This document shows, piece after piece, positions 51,941 through 60,187 of a stretch of DNA of 64,000 nt. The stretch is taken from assembly GCA_003674045.1 (NCBI GenBank), contig PENC01000018.1, forward strand, positions 62,001 through 126,000, in the 5' to 3' direction. A model generated the notes under the pieces. That model saw only the letters and a program-made list of their open reading frames with translations. It was not told where the DNA came from and did not search any database. The number at the start of each line of letters is the position of its first letter. Positions within the stretch are counted from its first letter, which is position 1. A program made the position numbers and the translations under genes. The DNA is from Streptomyces griseocarneus (GTDB lineage: Bacteria > Actinomycetota > Actinomycetes > Streptomycetales > Streptomycetaceae).

Positions 51941-53482
51941 TCACACGGCCGTGCCCTTCTCCGACCCGGAAGCCCCCTTGCGCGCGGTCTTCCCCTGGGT
52001 CTTCTGGGTCTTCGGCGCCTTGGGCAGGGCCTGCTGGATCTCCTCCCGGAGGTCCTCGATTCCGCCGAAGCCCGAGTAGCGCCCGGTCAGGCGGTACATC
52101 TCACGCAGCCGGTCCCAGGTGCGGTGCGAGGAGGTCTCGCCGATCGACACCAGTGCCAGCCGGGCGTAGGTGTCCGCCTGCTCGGGGTCGTTGCCGATGA
52201 AGCAGGCCGACGCCATGGAGATGTAGTCGAAGATCATCGAGCGCTGATAGCCCGCGGACCGGAGGGCCAGGGCCTCCTTGGCGTGCATCTGGGCGACGGC
52301 CGCGGCGCTCGGGTCGTGCTCGGCGAGCGTCCGGTAGGCCAGCGCCTGCATGCCGTGGAGGTCCGCCTCGTCGAACATCTGCATCCAGCTCGGCGGGGGC
52401 ACGTCCCCCTTGTCGGAGACGAAGAGCTCCTCCGCCTCGCCCAGGGTGCGGCGCATGGCCTGGCCGCGCCCCATCGACGCCTGCGCCCAGGCCTCGATGG
52501 TGCAGAGCATGGCGCGGGTGCGGGGCAGGGTCTCGCTGCCGGAGCCGGACTTGGCGAGCTTCATCAGATCCAGCGCGTCGTCCGGCCGGCCGAGGTGCAC
52601 CATCTGGCGGGCGGCGCGGGAGAGCGCCTCGCCCGCGCGAGGGCGGTCACCGCCCTCGCGCGCCGCGTGGGCGGCGATCACGAAGTACTTCTGCGCGGTG
52701 GGCTCCAGGCCCACGTCGTGGGACATCCAGCCCGCGAGCACCGCGAGATTCGCCGCGACGCCCCACAGCCTCCGCTGGAGGTGTTCGGGATGACGGTAGG
52801 AGAGCATGCCTCCCACCTCGTTGAGCTGGCCGACGACCGCCTTGCGCTGGAGGCCGCCGCCGCGGGCGGCGTCCCAGCGGCGGAAGATCTCGACGGAGTG
52901 CTCCAGGGCGTCGATCTCCGTGGAACCCACCGGCGCCGCCTCGTAGCGGTCGAGCCCGGCGGCGTCGGTGTGAGTGGCGTGGACGGAGTCGAGGTGCAGG
53001 GGATCGATGAAGCGAGGAGCGTCGGAGGCGAGAACCGGATCGGAGTGCAGCCAGTCGTGCATGGCACTGCTGAGTGCTGAGCCTGCGGCGAGCGCGGCGC
53101 CCGCGCCCACCAAGCCGCGTCGGTTGAGCATGAGGTCCATTCCCGTGAATTCGGTGAGGACCGCGGCGGTCCGCTCGGGCGGCCAGGGCAACCCGTCCGC
53201 GGGCTGCCCCTTGCCGGCACGCCCTCGTCGGCCGAACCCGAGGTCCTCGATGGTCACGACACGGCCGAGTCGCTCGGTGAAAAGGGCTGCCAGCACCCGG
53301 GGCACGGGATCGCGCGGGGACTCCCCCATGTCGATCCAGCGCCGCACTCGCGAGGTGTCGGTCGCCAGCTGCGGATGGCCCATGCCGGCCGCATGCCGGT
53401 TCACAAGTCTCGCGAGCTCGCCCTTGGACCATCCGGCGAGGCCGAACAGATCCGCCAGGCGGGTGTTGGGTTCCCTTGTCAC
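51941..53482 (-). CDS. NsdA/NsdB-type TPR regulator
   Basis: 513 residues. GTG 53482 chosen: GGGGG lies six bases upstream, and the product then opens (V)TREPNTRLADLFGLAGWSKGELARLVNRHA. HTH-like N-terminus with TDTSRVRRWIDMGESPRDPVPRVLAALF, a hydrophobic MLNRRGLVGAGAALAAGSAL stretch (about 123-142), then TPR-type helices (QLNEVGGMLSYRHPEHLQRRLWGVAANLAVLAGWM onward). The match is to the S. coelicolor Nsd proteins, negative regulators of sporulation and antibiotic synthesis. Gene context differs from the known nsdA locus, so it may be a paralogue. Confidence 0.82.
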   Translation of the reverse strand: MTREPNTRLADLFGLAGWSKGELARLVNRHAAGMGHPQLATDTSRVRRWIDMGESPRDPVPRVLAALFTERLGRVVTIEDLGFGRRGRAGKGQPADGLPWPPERTAAVLTEFTGMDLMLNRRGLVGAGAALAAGSALSSAMHDWLHSDPVLASDAPRFIDPLHLDSVHATHTDAAGLDRYEAAPVGSTEIDALEHSVEIFRRWDAARGGGLQRKAVVGQLNEVGGMLSYRHPEHLQRRLWGVAANLAVLAGWMSHDVGLEPTAQKYFVIAAHAAREGGDRPRAGEALSRAARQMVHLGRPDDALDLMKLAKSGSGSETLPRTRAMLCTIEAWAQASMGRGQAMRRTLGEAEELFVSDKGDVPPPSWMQMFDEADLHGMQALAYRTLAEHDPSAAAVAQMHAKEALALRSAGYQRSMIFDYISMASACFIGNDPEQADTYARLALVSIGETSSHRTWDRLREMYRLTGRYSGFGGIEDLREEIQQALPKAPKTQKTQGKTARKGASGSEKGTAV

Positions 53483-53540
53483 GTCAAGCCCCCAGGTTCT
53501 CGGCTGACTTGAAGGTAGCGGGCCGTCATGGGCCAAGCGA

Positions 53541-53570
53541 GTATTCGCCAGGGTTCGCCAGGGTCCGCCA
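53541..53570. repeat. Three 10-bp phased repeats upstream of the Nsd-type gene
   Basis: GTATTCGCCA GGGTTCGCCA GGGTCCGCCA: the core TCGCCA recurs with exactly 10-bp phasing, 58-88 bp before the minus-strand start. One helical turn per copy suits a regulator binding on one face. Confidence 0.6.
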
Positions 53571-53786
53571 CATGGTGTGCCACCCGCGGCCGGGTGTCAG
53601 GTAGGAACGCGCCACCCCGGCCACCCGGCCGCCGACCGGATCCACCGGTCGTCCACTGGTTGTCCACCTGGCTTGCCCATGAGATCCACCGGTTGATCCG
53701 GCGGAGCATTCCCCAGGGTGCTCCTCGGCCCCGGGGGACCGGGGAGCGCCGTCAGTCGTCGGCACACGAAGGGATCTGTTCCGCAC

Positions 53787-54896
53787 ATGTATGCAGCCTC
53801 GTCCTCCGTGTCCGCACCGCCCCGGCAGCTCCGTCCGCAGCACGCCGGTGGCGGGCCGTACCTCGATCCCTCCAACGCCGCGGGGGCTTCCTTCGGAGGT
53901 GCGCGGGCTCGGCGGTCACCGGGGCTCGGCGGCCAACCGCTCAGCGGGAGAATCGACTTGTCCGGCCCCCAGGGCTCGCAGTTGCGCACGGTGATCGCCG
54001 CGGTGCACCGCATCTGCCCGGAGTTCAACCCCGTCCAGGTGCTGCGCCGCGGCGGCCGCTCGATCCTGCTGGTCGGCTCCACCGGCCGCAATACAGCGGT
54101 GGCCAAGTGTTTACTGGACCATTCGCCCGCCTGGGCGGAGCGGTTCCATCAGGAAATAGCGACGTACCGGGCGTTCGTCCGGCACCGCCCGCCGGTCCGG
54201 GTGCCGCGGCTGATCGCCGCGGACCCGGAGAACTGCACCCTGGTCATCGAGCGGATGCCCGGCCGGCCGGCCGCCGGGCAGCGGCATCCGGTGGAGGCCC
54301 CACCCCGCGCGGACATCCGCGCGGCACTCGGCGCGATCTCCCGGGTCAACCTCTGGCGCCCCCCGGCCGGGATGTTCGACATGCCGCTCGACTACGCCCA
54401 GCGCATCACCCGCTATCACGAGCTGGGCCTGCTCACCGACCGCGACATGGGCGACCTCCAGAAGCTCCTGCACGGCCTGGCCCAGGTCCAGGGGCAGTTC
54501 TGCCATGGGGACGCGCTGCTCTCCAATGTGCTGCTCTCCCCCACCGGCCCGATCCTCGTCGACTGGGACCAGGCCGGCTGGTATCTCCCGGGGTACGACC
54601 TGGCCACGCTGTGGTCCGTGCTGGGTGACGCCCCGGGGGCACGCCGTCAGATCAGCACCTTCGCGCAGCAGGCGGGCCCGGTCTCGCGTGACGCCTTTCT
54701 GGTGAATCTCATGCTCGTACTGACCCGCGAGATCCGCACGTACGAGACAGCGGTCCAGCGCGCCATGCAGGATCCGCCGCCGGTCACTCCGGGCGCTCCC
54801 GACGCCGGTGAGGAGCAGCGTCTGCTGCTGCGCCGTCTGCACGACGACTGCGCTCTCGCCAGGCGCGCCGTACGGGCGGCGGTCGGCACACGCTGA
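53787..54896 (+). CDS. Aminoglycoside-phosphotransferase-family kinase
   Basis: 369 residues, ATG 53787 with GAAGGGA upstream. A Pro/Gly-rich N-terminal 60 residues precede an APH/ChoK kinase fold: ATP-binding Lys in TAVAKCLL, the catalytic loop FCHGDALLSNVLL (Brenner H-x-D), and the metal Asp in ILVDWDQAGW. Such kinases modify many small molecules; antibiotic resistance is not implied. A TTA codon at residue 109 (54111) suggests bldA-dependent translation. Divergent from the Nsd-type regulator with a 304-bp shared promoter region, and followed by a terminator. Confidence 0.85.
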   Translation: MYAASSSVSAPPRQLRPQHAGGGPYLDPSNAAGASFGGARARRSPGLGGQPLSGRIDLSGPQGSQLRTVIAAVHRICPEFNPVQVLRRGGRSILLVGSTGRNTAVAKCLLDHSPAWAERFHQEIATYRAFVRHRPPVRVPRLIAADPENCTLVIERMPGRPAAGQRHPVEAPPRADIRAALGAISRVNLWRPPAGMFDMPLDYAQRITRYHELGLLTDRDMGDLQKLLHGLAQVQGQFCHGDALLSNVLLSPTGPILVDWDQAGWYLPGYDLATLWSVLGDAPGARRQISTFAQQAGPVSRDAFLVNLMLVLTREIRTYETAVQRAMQDPPPVTPGAPDAGEEQRLLLRRLHDDCALARRAVRAAVGTR

Positions 54897-54918
54897 TCCC
54901 GCCTCCCCGTTCCGCCCT

Positions 54919-54950
54919 GACCCGCCGCGCCCCTCTCCACGCGGCGGGTC
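54919..54950 (+). terminator. Terminator after the kinase gene
   Basis: GACCCGCCGCG (54919-54929), 10-nt loop, CGCGGCGGGTC (54940-54950). Perfect 11-bp stem shortly after the stop. Confidence 0.7.
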
Positions 54951-55126
54951 GGCCATGCCGGACGGAAGGTCGGCACCCAGCGGCTCGGAGAGCCTCCCCC
55001 GGACGGGCGCATCAGGATGATTGACGGATCGTCACCCAAGGACTACCTCTGGTACGTCCGGTCCCGCACGCCTGATCGCGCACCTACCATCCCAGCTCGG
55101 TGGCATGCCGTCCCGAGGAGGCCGCA

Positions 55127-57142
55127 TTGCGAGGATCTCAACAACTCCACCCCCGGATCACTCCGCCAAGAGCCCCGCGAAGAAAGCGCCGCGGGCTCCG
55201 GGCCGCAGGTGTCGTCGCGTCGGCGGCCCTGCTGCTGCCCGCGCTGTCCGCCGTGCCCACGGCGAGCGCGGACCAGCGGCCGTCCTCCGATACCCTCCAG
55301 CGGGCCTTCGCCACGGCCTCGGCGAAGTACCGCGTGCCCACGGATGTACTGCTGGCCGTCTCGTACCTCCAGTCCCGCTGGGACACCCACGGCGGCGCGC
55401 CCAGCGTCACCGGCGGCTACGGCCCGATGCATCTGACCGACGCCGCGACGGCCCTGGCCACGGCCCCGCATGTGGTGGGCAGCCTGGAGGATCCGCGCGG
55501 TGACAGCGCCCGTCCGCTCGCGGCGGCCCGTACCGTGCGTCCGGCGCTGCCGACGCCGGGCGAGCTCCCGGCGCGGCTGCGCACCCTGGGCCGGGCCGCG
55601 GAGCTCTCGCATCTCTCCCCCGCGTCGCTGCGCCGGGATCCGGCGGCCAATGTCGAGGGCGGCGCGGCGCTGCTGGCCTCCGCCCAACGGCGGCTGGGCC
55701 TGCCGCTCACCGGCGATCCGGCGGACTGGTACGCGGCGGTGGCGAGCTTCCCCAGTGCCACCGACGCGGCGACGGCCGACGTCTTCGCCCGCGACGTCTT
55801 CGACGTACTGCACACCGGGGAGCGGCGCACCACCGACACCGGCCAGGTGGTCACCCTGACGGGGCACCCGCGTCTGACAGGGCGTACGGAACAGGTGCGC
55901 AAGCTGGGGCTGACGGTGCCTCCGGCGGACCATGTGGAGTGCCCGGAGTCGGTGGCCTGTGAGGCGATCCCGGCGCCGTACCAGAAGCTGGAGGGGGCGG
56001 ACTACGGCAACCACGACGTGGCGGACCGGCCTCATGCCCCGTCGCAGAAGGTACGTTTCATCGTCATCCACGACACCGAGGGGTCGTGGGACACCACCAT
56101 CAAGCTGATCAAAGACCCGACGTACGTCTCGTGGAACTACACGGTGCGTTCGACGGACGGGCACATCGCGCAGCATGTGCCGACGAAGGACGTGGCCTGG
56201 CACGCGGGCAACTGGTACATGAACTCCACGTCGGTCGGCATCGAGCACGAAGGTTTCCTCGCCCAGCCGGACTCCTGGTACACGGAGCAGATGTACCGCA
56301 CGTCCGCCCGGCTGGTGGCCTATCTGGCCGAGAAGCTGGACATCCCCCTGGACCGGCAGCACATCCTGGGGCACGACAACGTGCCGGGCACGACCCCTTC
56401 GACCATCAAGGGCATGCACACGGACCCGGGCCCGTACTGGGACTGGGAGCACTACTTCGACCTGATGGACAGTCCCCTCGCGCCCACGGGCGGGCTGTTC
56501 GGCGGGATGGTGACCATCCTGCCGGACTACGAGGACAACGTGGTGCCGTACACGGGCTGCGTGCAGCAGGGCCGGCCGTGCGACCGGCACGGTTCGGGCG
56601 CGGTCCGGCTGCGTACGGCGCCGCGGGAGAACGCGCCGCTGGTCAAGGACGCCGGGCTGCACCCGGGTGACGGGGCGTCGACGAACGATGTCAACGACAC
56701 GGGTGCCCGCGCGTCGACCGGTCAGCAGTTCGCCCTGGCGGACCGGCACGGGTCGTGGACGGCGATCTGGTACCTGGGGCAGAAGGCGTGGTTCAAGGAC
56801 CCGTGGTGGGAGCCGACCGCGGTGAGCGCCTGGGGCCGGGTGGTCACACCGAGGCCGGGGCTGCGCGAGGTGCCGGTGTACGGGCGGGCGTACCCGGAGC
56901 GGGCGGCGTACCCGCCGGGCGTGCCGGTGCAGGACGTGACACCGCTGCCGTACAAGCTGCTCGCCGGGCAGGCGTACGCGCTGGGCGCGACGGTCCCCGG
57001 CGAGTATCTGTGGGCGAAGACCTTCGACCCGGCGGGCCACAGGCTGGTCCGGGGGAAGGACGTGTACTACGAGATCCAGTTCGGCCACCGGGTGGCCTTC
57101 GTCAAGGCCGCCGACGTACGGGTGCGCGCGTCGGACCGCTGA
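55127..57142 (+). CDS. Secreted N-acetylmuramoyl-L-alanine amidase (Amidase_2)
   Basis: 671 residues. TTG 55127 is favoured because GAGGAGG ends five bases before it. Signal peptide to about 49 (SAVPTASA). Residues 55-225 look like a lysozyme/transglycosylase-type helical domain (AFATASAKYRVPTDVLLAVSYLQSRW). The Amidase_2/PGRP domain spans about 300-455: FIVIHDTEGSWDTT (zinc His), SWNYTVRSTDG, WHAGNWYMN, SVGIEHEG and ILGHDNVPG. The rest (about 475-671) contains SH3-like pieces for wall binding. Full-length cell-wall hydrolase. Confidence 0.92.
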   Translation: MRGSQQLHPRITPPRAPRRKRRGLRAAGVVASAALLLPALSAVPTASADQRPSSDTLQRAFATASAKYRVPTDVLLAVSYLQSRWDTHGGAPSVTGGYGPMHLTDAATALATAPHVVGSLEDPRGDSARPLAAARTVRPALPTPGELPARLRTLGRAAELSHLSPASLRRDPAANVEGGAALLASAQRRLGLPLTGDPADWYAAVASFPSATDAATADVFARDVFDVLHTGERRTTDTGQVVTLTGHPRLTGRTEQVRKLGLTVPPADHVECPESVACEAIPAPYQKLEGADYGNHDVADRPHAPSQKVRFIVIHDTEGSWDTTIKLIKDPTYVSWNYTVRSTDGHIAQHVPTKDVAWHAGNWYMNSTSVGIEHEGFLAQPDSWYTEQMYRTSARLVAYLAEKLDIPLDRQHILGHDNVPGTTPSTIKGMHTDPGPYWDWEHYFDLMDSPLAPTGGLFGGMVTILPDYEDNVVPYTGCVQQGRPCDRHGSGAVRLRTAPRENAPLVKDAGLHPGDGASTNDVNDTGARASTGQQFALADRHGSWTAIWYLGQKAWFKDPWWEPTAVSAWGRVVTPRPGLREVPVYGRAYPERAAYPPGVPVQDVTPLPYKLLAGQAYALGATVPGEYLWAKTFDPAGHRLVRGKDVYYEIQFGHRVAFVKAADVRVRASDR

Positions 57143-57160
57143 CGGTCCGGGCGGAACGCG

Positions 57161-57199
57161 CCGGAGCCCGGTACGGACGAGTTCCGTACCGGGCTCCGG
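57161..57199. terminator. Strong bidirectional terminator
   Basis: CCGGAGCCCGGTACGG (57161-57176), 7-nt loop, CCGTACCGGGCTCCGG (57184-57199): perfect 16-bp stem between the convergent amidase gene and the gene at 57229. Confidence 0.82.
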
Positions 57200-57228
57200 T
57201 GTGCGATGTCGGGGTTGTCGGCGGGGGC

Positions 57229-57729
57229 TCAGGCCTGCTGGAACATCTCCGCGGGCAGCGGCTTGAGCAGTTGGTAGAGCTCGTCCGTGATGGGGCGGTC
57301 CCAGCTCGCGATGGTGACGAGGACGCCGTCGCTGCGGTCGAACTGGGTACAGGAGATGCGGCCTTCGGAGCACTTCAGGCGCCGCACGATCAGCAGGTTG
57401 TCCTCGTGCATCACCGGGATGTCCTCGGTCTCCAGCACATGCACCGGCTCGTCGTTGCCGAGCGCCGCGAGCAGCTGCGCCACCTCGAAGGGCACCTGCC
57501 CCTCGCCGAGGTCGCGGGCCGGGGAGCCCTCCGGCAGATTGCCGATGATCATCGCGGGGCCGCGCCCGCCGAAGAGGTCGTAGCGGAGGAAGACGCCCTG
57601 GCAGCTGCCATCGGGAGCGGGCAGCAGCCCGGCCCCGAGATCGCCGGGCCAGTCACCCGGGTCCATGGCGAGGACGTCGAAGTCCGGCCCGATGGGCGTG
57701 GCGGCGCTGCGGCGGCGGAGGAACGACAT
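57229..57729 (-). CDS. Conserved hypothetical protein
   Basis: 166 residues, ATG 57729. Soluble, with alternating strands and helices: GPDFDVLAMDPGDWPGDLGAGLLP, FLRYDLFGGRGPAMIIGNLPEG, VHVLETEDIPVMHEDNLLIVRR and a C-terminal ITDELYQLLKPLP. The type is common in Streptomyces with no assigned function. Repeat copy C lies upstream of it. Confidence 0.8.
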   Translation of the reverse strand: MSFLRRRSAATPIGPDFDVLAMDPGDWPGDLGAGLLPAPDGSCQGVFLRYDLFGGRGPAMIIGNLPEGSPARDLGEGQVPFEVAQLLAALGNDEPVHVLETEDIPVMHEDNLLIVRRLKCSEGRISCTQFDRSDGVLVTIASWDRPITDELYQLLKPLPAEMFQQA

Positions 57730-57806
57730 GCCCTTATCGTACGTGCCCGCACCCACAGCGCCTCGCCCGGCATTGGGTTACCGCGCCGCGTGGCCGCGGC
57801 CCACCG

Positions 57807-57900
57807 GGGGCGCGGGGCCGTGACACTCTGCGGCTCCGCCGCGTGGCCGCGCCCCACCAGGGGCGCGGGGAACTGCGCGACCAGCCCCCACCGGCCTGCA
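57807..57900 (+). repeat. Intergenic repeat copy C
   Basis: GGGGGCGCGGGGCCGTG, then CTCTGCGGCTCCGCCGCGTG and GGGGCGCGGGGAACTGCGCG. Shares both halves with copy B and the core with copies A and D. It lies between two minus-strand genes. Confidence 0.7.
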
Positions 57901-57952
57901 GACGCCGACGGAGCGCGCCACCCGCCCCGGCAGGCGCCCCAAAAGCCGGTGG

Positions 57953-58564
57953 CTAGCCGCTCCGCAAGGACTCAAGATGGCGGCGGAGGACCCTGAGAAG
58001 CACATCCGCCCCCACCCGCTCCGGCTCCAGTACGGCCTGCAGCGTCAGCCCGTCCAGCAGCGCCGCCAGCCGCACACTCTCCAGCTCGACGTCCAGCCCG
58101 GCCGGCAGACCCCCCGCCTGCTGCGCCCCGTGCAGCACGCGCCGCAGCAGGACGAGCATGTTGGCCTGCACCTCGACGGCCCGGGGGCGGAGTCCGGGCC
58201 GTGTACGGGCCGCGGTGGTGAAGGCGATCCACAGCGTGGACTCCTCGTGGCGCGCGTCGTCGACCGGGAGGAGTTCCGCCAGCAGCTCCTCCACCCGCGC
58301 ACGGCGCTCGTCCGGCGCTCCGGCGAGGATGCGGTCGGCGTGTGCGCGGAGCCGTCCCTCGACGCGGTCGGCCAGCTCCCCCATGGCGAAGATCACCATC
58401 TCGTCGTGGTCGGTGAAGTAGTGACGCACGGAGCCCACGGCGAGCCCTGCCTCGTCGGCGACATTGCGGAGCGAGGCGGCCTCCAGACCGTCCCGGCTCA
58501 CGACACGGAGCACGGCCTCCGCCACGGCGCGGCGGCGGGCGCTGGGGTCGACGATCTTCGGCAT
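57953..58564 (-). CDS. TetR-family transcriptional regulator
   Basis: 203 residues, ATG 58564. HTH at residues 12-58 (RRRAVAEAVLRVVSRDGLEAASLRNVADEAGLAVGSVRHYF), then a helical ligand domain. It is divergent from the DUF1453 membrane gene, with 70 bp between the starts; an imperfect inverted repeat fills that gap. It probably represses itself and the membrane protein gene. Ligand unknown. Confidence 0.92.
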   Translation of the reverse strand: MPKIVDPSARRRAVAEAVLRVVSRDGLEAASLRNVADEAGLAVGSVRHYFTDHDEMVIFAMGELADRVEGRLRAHADRILAGAPDERRARVEELLAELLPVDDARHEESTLWIAFTTAARTRPGLRPRAVEVQANMLVLLRRVLHGAQQAGGLPAGLDVELESVRLAALLDGLTLQAVLEPERVGADVLLRVLRRHLESLRSG

Positions 58565-58595
58565 GTTCGCCTTTATAGCACGCCTGGGCTAATAT

Positions 58596-58621
58596 CTTTT
58601 TGGCACAAGCAAGCTAAAAAG
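58596..58621. promoter_or_regulatory. Candidate TetR operator
   Basis: CTTTTTGGC (58596-58604), 8-bp spacer, GCTAAAAAG (58613-58621): 9-bp arms, one mismatch, in AT-rich DNA between the divergent TetR and DUF1453 starts. Confidence 0.55.
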
Positions 58622-58634
58622 GAGGCGGGGGAAG

Positions 58635-59114
58635 TTGCACGGCTGGATGCTCGGGGTGGTCATCGCCGCAGTGGCGGTCATCGTGGTGATCAAGCGACTG
58701 CGCGGGGAACCCCTCAACGCCCGGGACCTGCTGATACCGCCCGCGATCCTGACCGGCATCGGCATCGTGTCCCTGACCAAGGCCCATGGCCTGACGGCCG
58801 CGGACTTCGTCTGGATGGGCGCGGGCGCCGTCCTGGGTGTGGCACTGGGCGCGGTCCGCGGCGCCACGATCACGGTGTTCGAGAAGGACGGGGTGCTGTG
58901 GCAGCGCTACACCGCCCGCACCTTCGCCGTCATGGTGGTCTCGTTCGCGATCATGGCCGGGTTCGGGCTGCTCGCCGCGAAGGCGGGAATGCACGAGGAG
59001 GCGCGGCCGACACAGCTGACCCTCGGCATCAGCTTCCTCGGCGAGGCGCTGGCGGTGGGCCTGCGCGCGCTGGGGACGGGGGTGCCGTTCGCCCCGGAGC
59101 GCAAGAGCTCCTGA
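58635..59114 (+). CDS. DUF1453-type membrane protein
   Basis: 159 residues. TTG 58635 after GGAGGCGGGG; ATG 58647 in frame is an alternative. Four hydrophobic helices, with the family block IKRLRGEPLNARDLLIPPAIL (about 19-39) and GVALGAVRGATITVF (about 72-86) matching DUF1453/CcdC-like proteins. Function unknown. Pairing with a divergent TetR regulator suggests induction by a small molecule. Confidence 0.8.
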   Translation: MHGWMLGVVIAAVAVIVVIKRLRGEPLNARDLLIPPAILTGIGIVSLTKAHGLTAADFVWMGAGAVLGVALGAVRGATITVFEKDGVLWQRYTARTFAVMVVSFAIMAGFGLLAAKAGMHEEARPTQLTLGISFLGEALAVGLRALGTGVPFAPERKSS

Positions 59115-59427
59115 CGCCGGGGCACCGACAGGGAAGCCGGAAGGAAGTCCCGCCCGGACGCGGCTTGTGGGGGCGCCAGTCCGGGCGGGTCGACGGCCGA
59201 GGATCGGCGCGCGGAGCACGCTACCAGGCAGAATCACCACTTTCCGGCGTCATCACTCTAAAGAGCTCCATTAGCGGAGGATTTACCCGTAACGGCGGCG
59301 ACACTCCCGGCATTTCCGGCCCGATGGTGTGATGGCGCAAATGAGTGAATGTCCGAAACCTCTGCAATTGCGGTCGAGTTACTCAGGTCAACTTCCCGAG
59401 AAGGTGCATCGATCGAAAGGCACGGAC
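59115..59427. other. Leader and promoter region of the rodlin gene
   Basis: 313 bp without a gene. Its right half is less GC-rich (ATCACTCTAAAGAGC; CTCCATTAGCGGAGG forms a small hairpin at 59268-59282) and presumably contains the developmentally controlled rodlin promoter. Confidence 0.4.
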
Positions 59428-59823
59428 GTGCTCAAGAAGGTTCTCACCACGGCCACTCTGACGGCCACCGCGGTCGGCACGATGGCGGCCCCGGCGCTGG
59501 CGATCGGCAATGAAGGCGATGTCGCGAACGGCAACGCCTCCAAGACCGGGTACGGCAACACCCACACCGGCGGCAAGCAGAGCCCGCAGATGAGCCTGAT
59601 CCAGGGCACTCTCAACAAGCCGTGCCTCGGGATCGGCAAGATCGGTGCCCAGTCGCTCATCGGGCTGCTCAACATCGGCCTCCAGGACGTGCCGATCCTC
59701 ACGCAGCAGGCCCAGCAGCAGTGCACCGACAACTCGACGATCAGCCAGGGCGACGCGCAGCTGTCGCACATCCTGGACGAGATCCCGATCATCTCGGGCA
59801 ACGGTTCGGGCAACGGCCGCTGA
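59428..59823 (+). CDS. Rodlin family surface protein
   Basis: 131 residues from GTG 59428 (CGAAAGG upstream), the family's usual length. Signal peptide 1 to about 25 (MLKKVLTTATLTATAVGTMA ... ALA). The mature part follows the rodlin pattern: VANGNASKTGYGNT, SPQMSLIQGTLNKPCLGIGKI, Cys in QQQCTDNSTISQGDAQLSHIL. Rodlins organise chaplin fibres into the rodlet layer of aerial hyphae and spores. Usually rdlA and rdlB are paired near chaplin genes; here only one is present and no chaplin gene is nearby. Confidence 0.93.
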   Translation: MLKKVLTTATLTATAVGTMAAPALAIGNEGDVANGNASKTGYGNTHTGGKQSPQMSLIQGTLNKPCLGIGKIGAQSLIGLLNIGLQDVPILTQQAQQQCTDNSTISQGDAQLSHILDEIPIISGNGSGNGR

Positions 59824-59845
59824 TCGACGACGACCGCTTGAGCGG

Positions 59846-59885
59846 AACCCCCTTCCCCGGGTGCAGTGGCCCGGGGAAGGGGGTT
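59846..59885 (+). terminator. Perfect 16-bp terminator of the rodlin gene
   Basis: AACCCCCTTCCCCGGG (59846-59861), 8-nt loop, CCCGGGGAAGGGGGTT (59870-59885). Ends in TT then TCC. Very strong stem. Confidence 0.85.
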
Positions 59886-59942
59886 TCCTCATGATCAGAA
59901 ATGATCGGATCCGATTGTTACGGCGTCGTATACGATGGGCTC

Positions 59943-60017
59943 GTGACCCCGCTCGTGAAACGCCGCCACGTGGACCTCCACCGCGTCACCAGCATGTCCT
60001 GTCGCCGTTCCGGCTGA
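59943..60017 (+). CDS. 24-residue Cys-Arg-Arg leader peptide
   Basis: GTG 59943 to TGA 60017. The product contains KRRHVDLHRVTSMSCRRSG, the form (H-V/I-D-L-x-R-V-x-S-x-x-C-R-R) of the short leader peptides found before sulfur and cysteine genes in actinobacteria. A TACGAT hexamer ends 6 bases before the GTG, so the message is probably leaderless, as is usual for this class. It precedes a hairpin with a U-rich tail and then the oxygenase gene, so translation of its Cys codon could control read-through. Confidence 0.75.
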   Translation: MTPLVKRRHVDLHRVTSMSCRRSG

Positions 60018-60028
60018 TCTTCCTTACG

Positions 60029-60075
60029 GCCTGCCCGCATTCTCCGGGCTGTGGCCTGTTTTCTTCTTTTCTTTC
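60029..60075 (+). promoter_or_regulatory. Candidate transcription attenuator
   Basis: GGCCTGCCCG ... CGGGCTGTGGCC (about 60028-60056) can fold into a hairpin and is followed by TGTTTTCTTCTTTTCTTTC, an unusually T-rich run for this genome. It starts 12 bases after the leader-peptide stop and precedes the oxygenase gene. Confidence 0.5.
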
Positions 60076-60187
60076 TTCTGCCGCTTCCCGGTCTCCCCGC
60101 CTGTCCTGTCCGCATACCCCGCGGCGGCAGCGCGGCCGTCCGGCGTACCGCCGTACGTACCGGGCCTTCACGTATGTGGATGTCCTC

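Noticed and set aside
53640..53675. TTGTCCACC and CGTCCACTGG, similar to DnaA boxes, near the Nsd-type gene
   Set aside because: Only one or two loose matches, no cluster and no dnaA/dnaN genes, so not an origin.
53787..54896. Aminoglycoside resistance gene
   Set aside because: General APH-fold kinase with a long non-conserved N-terminus; substrate cannot be inferred.
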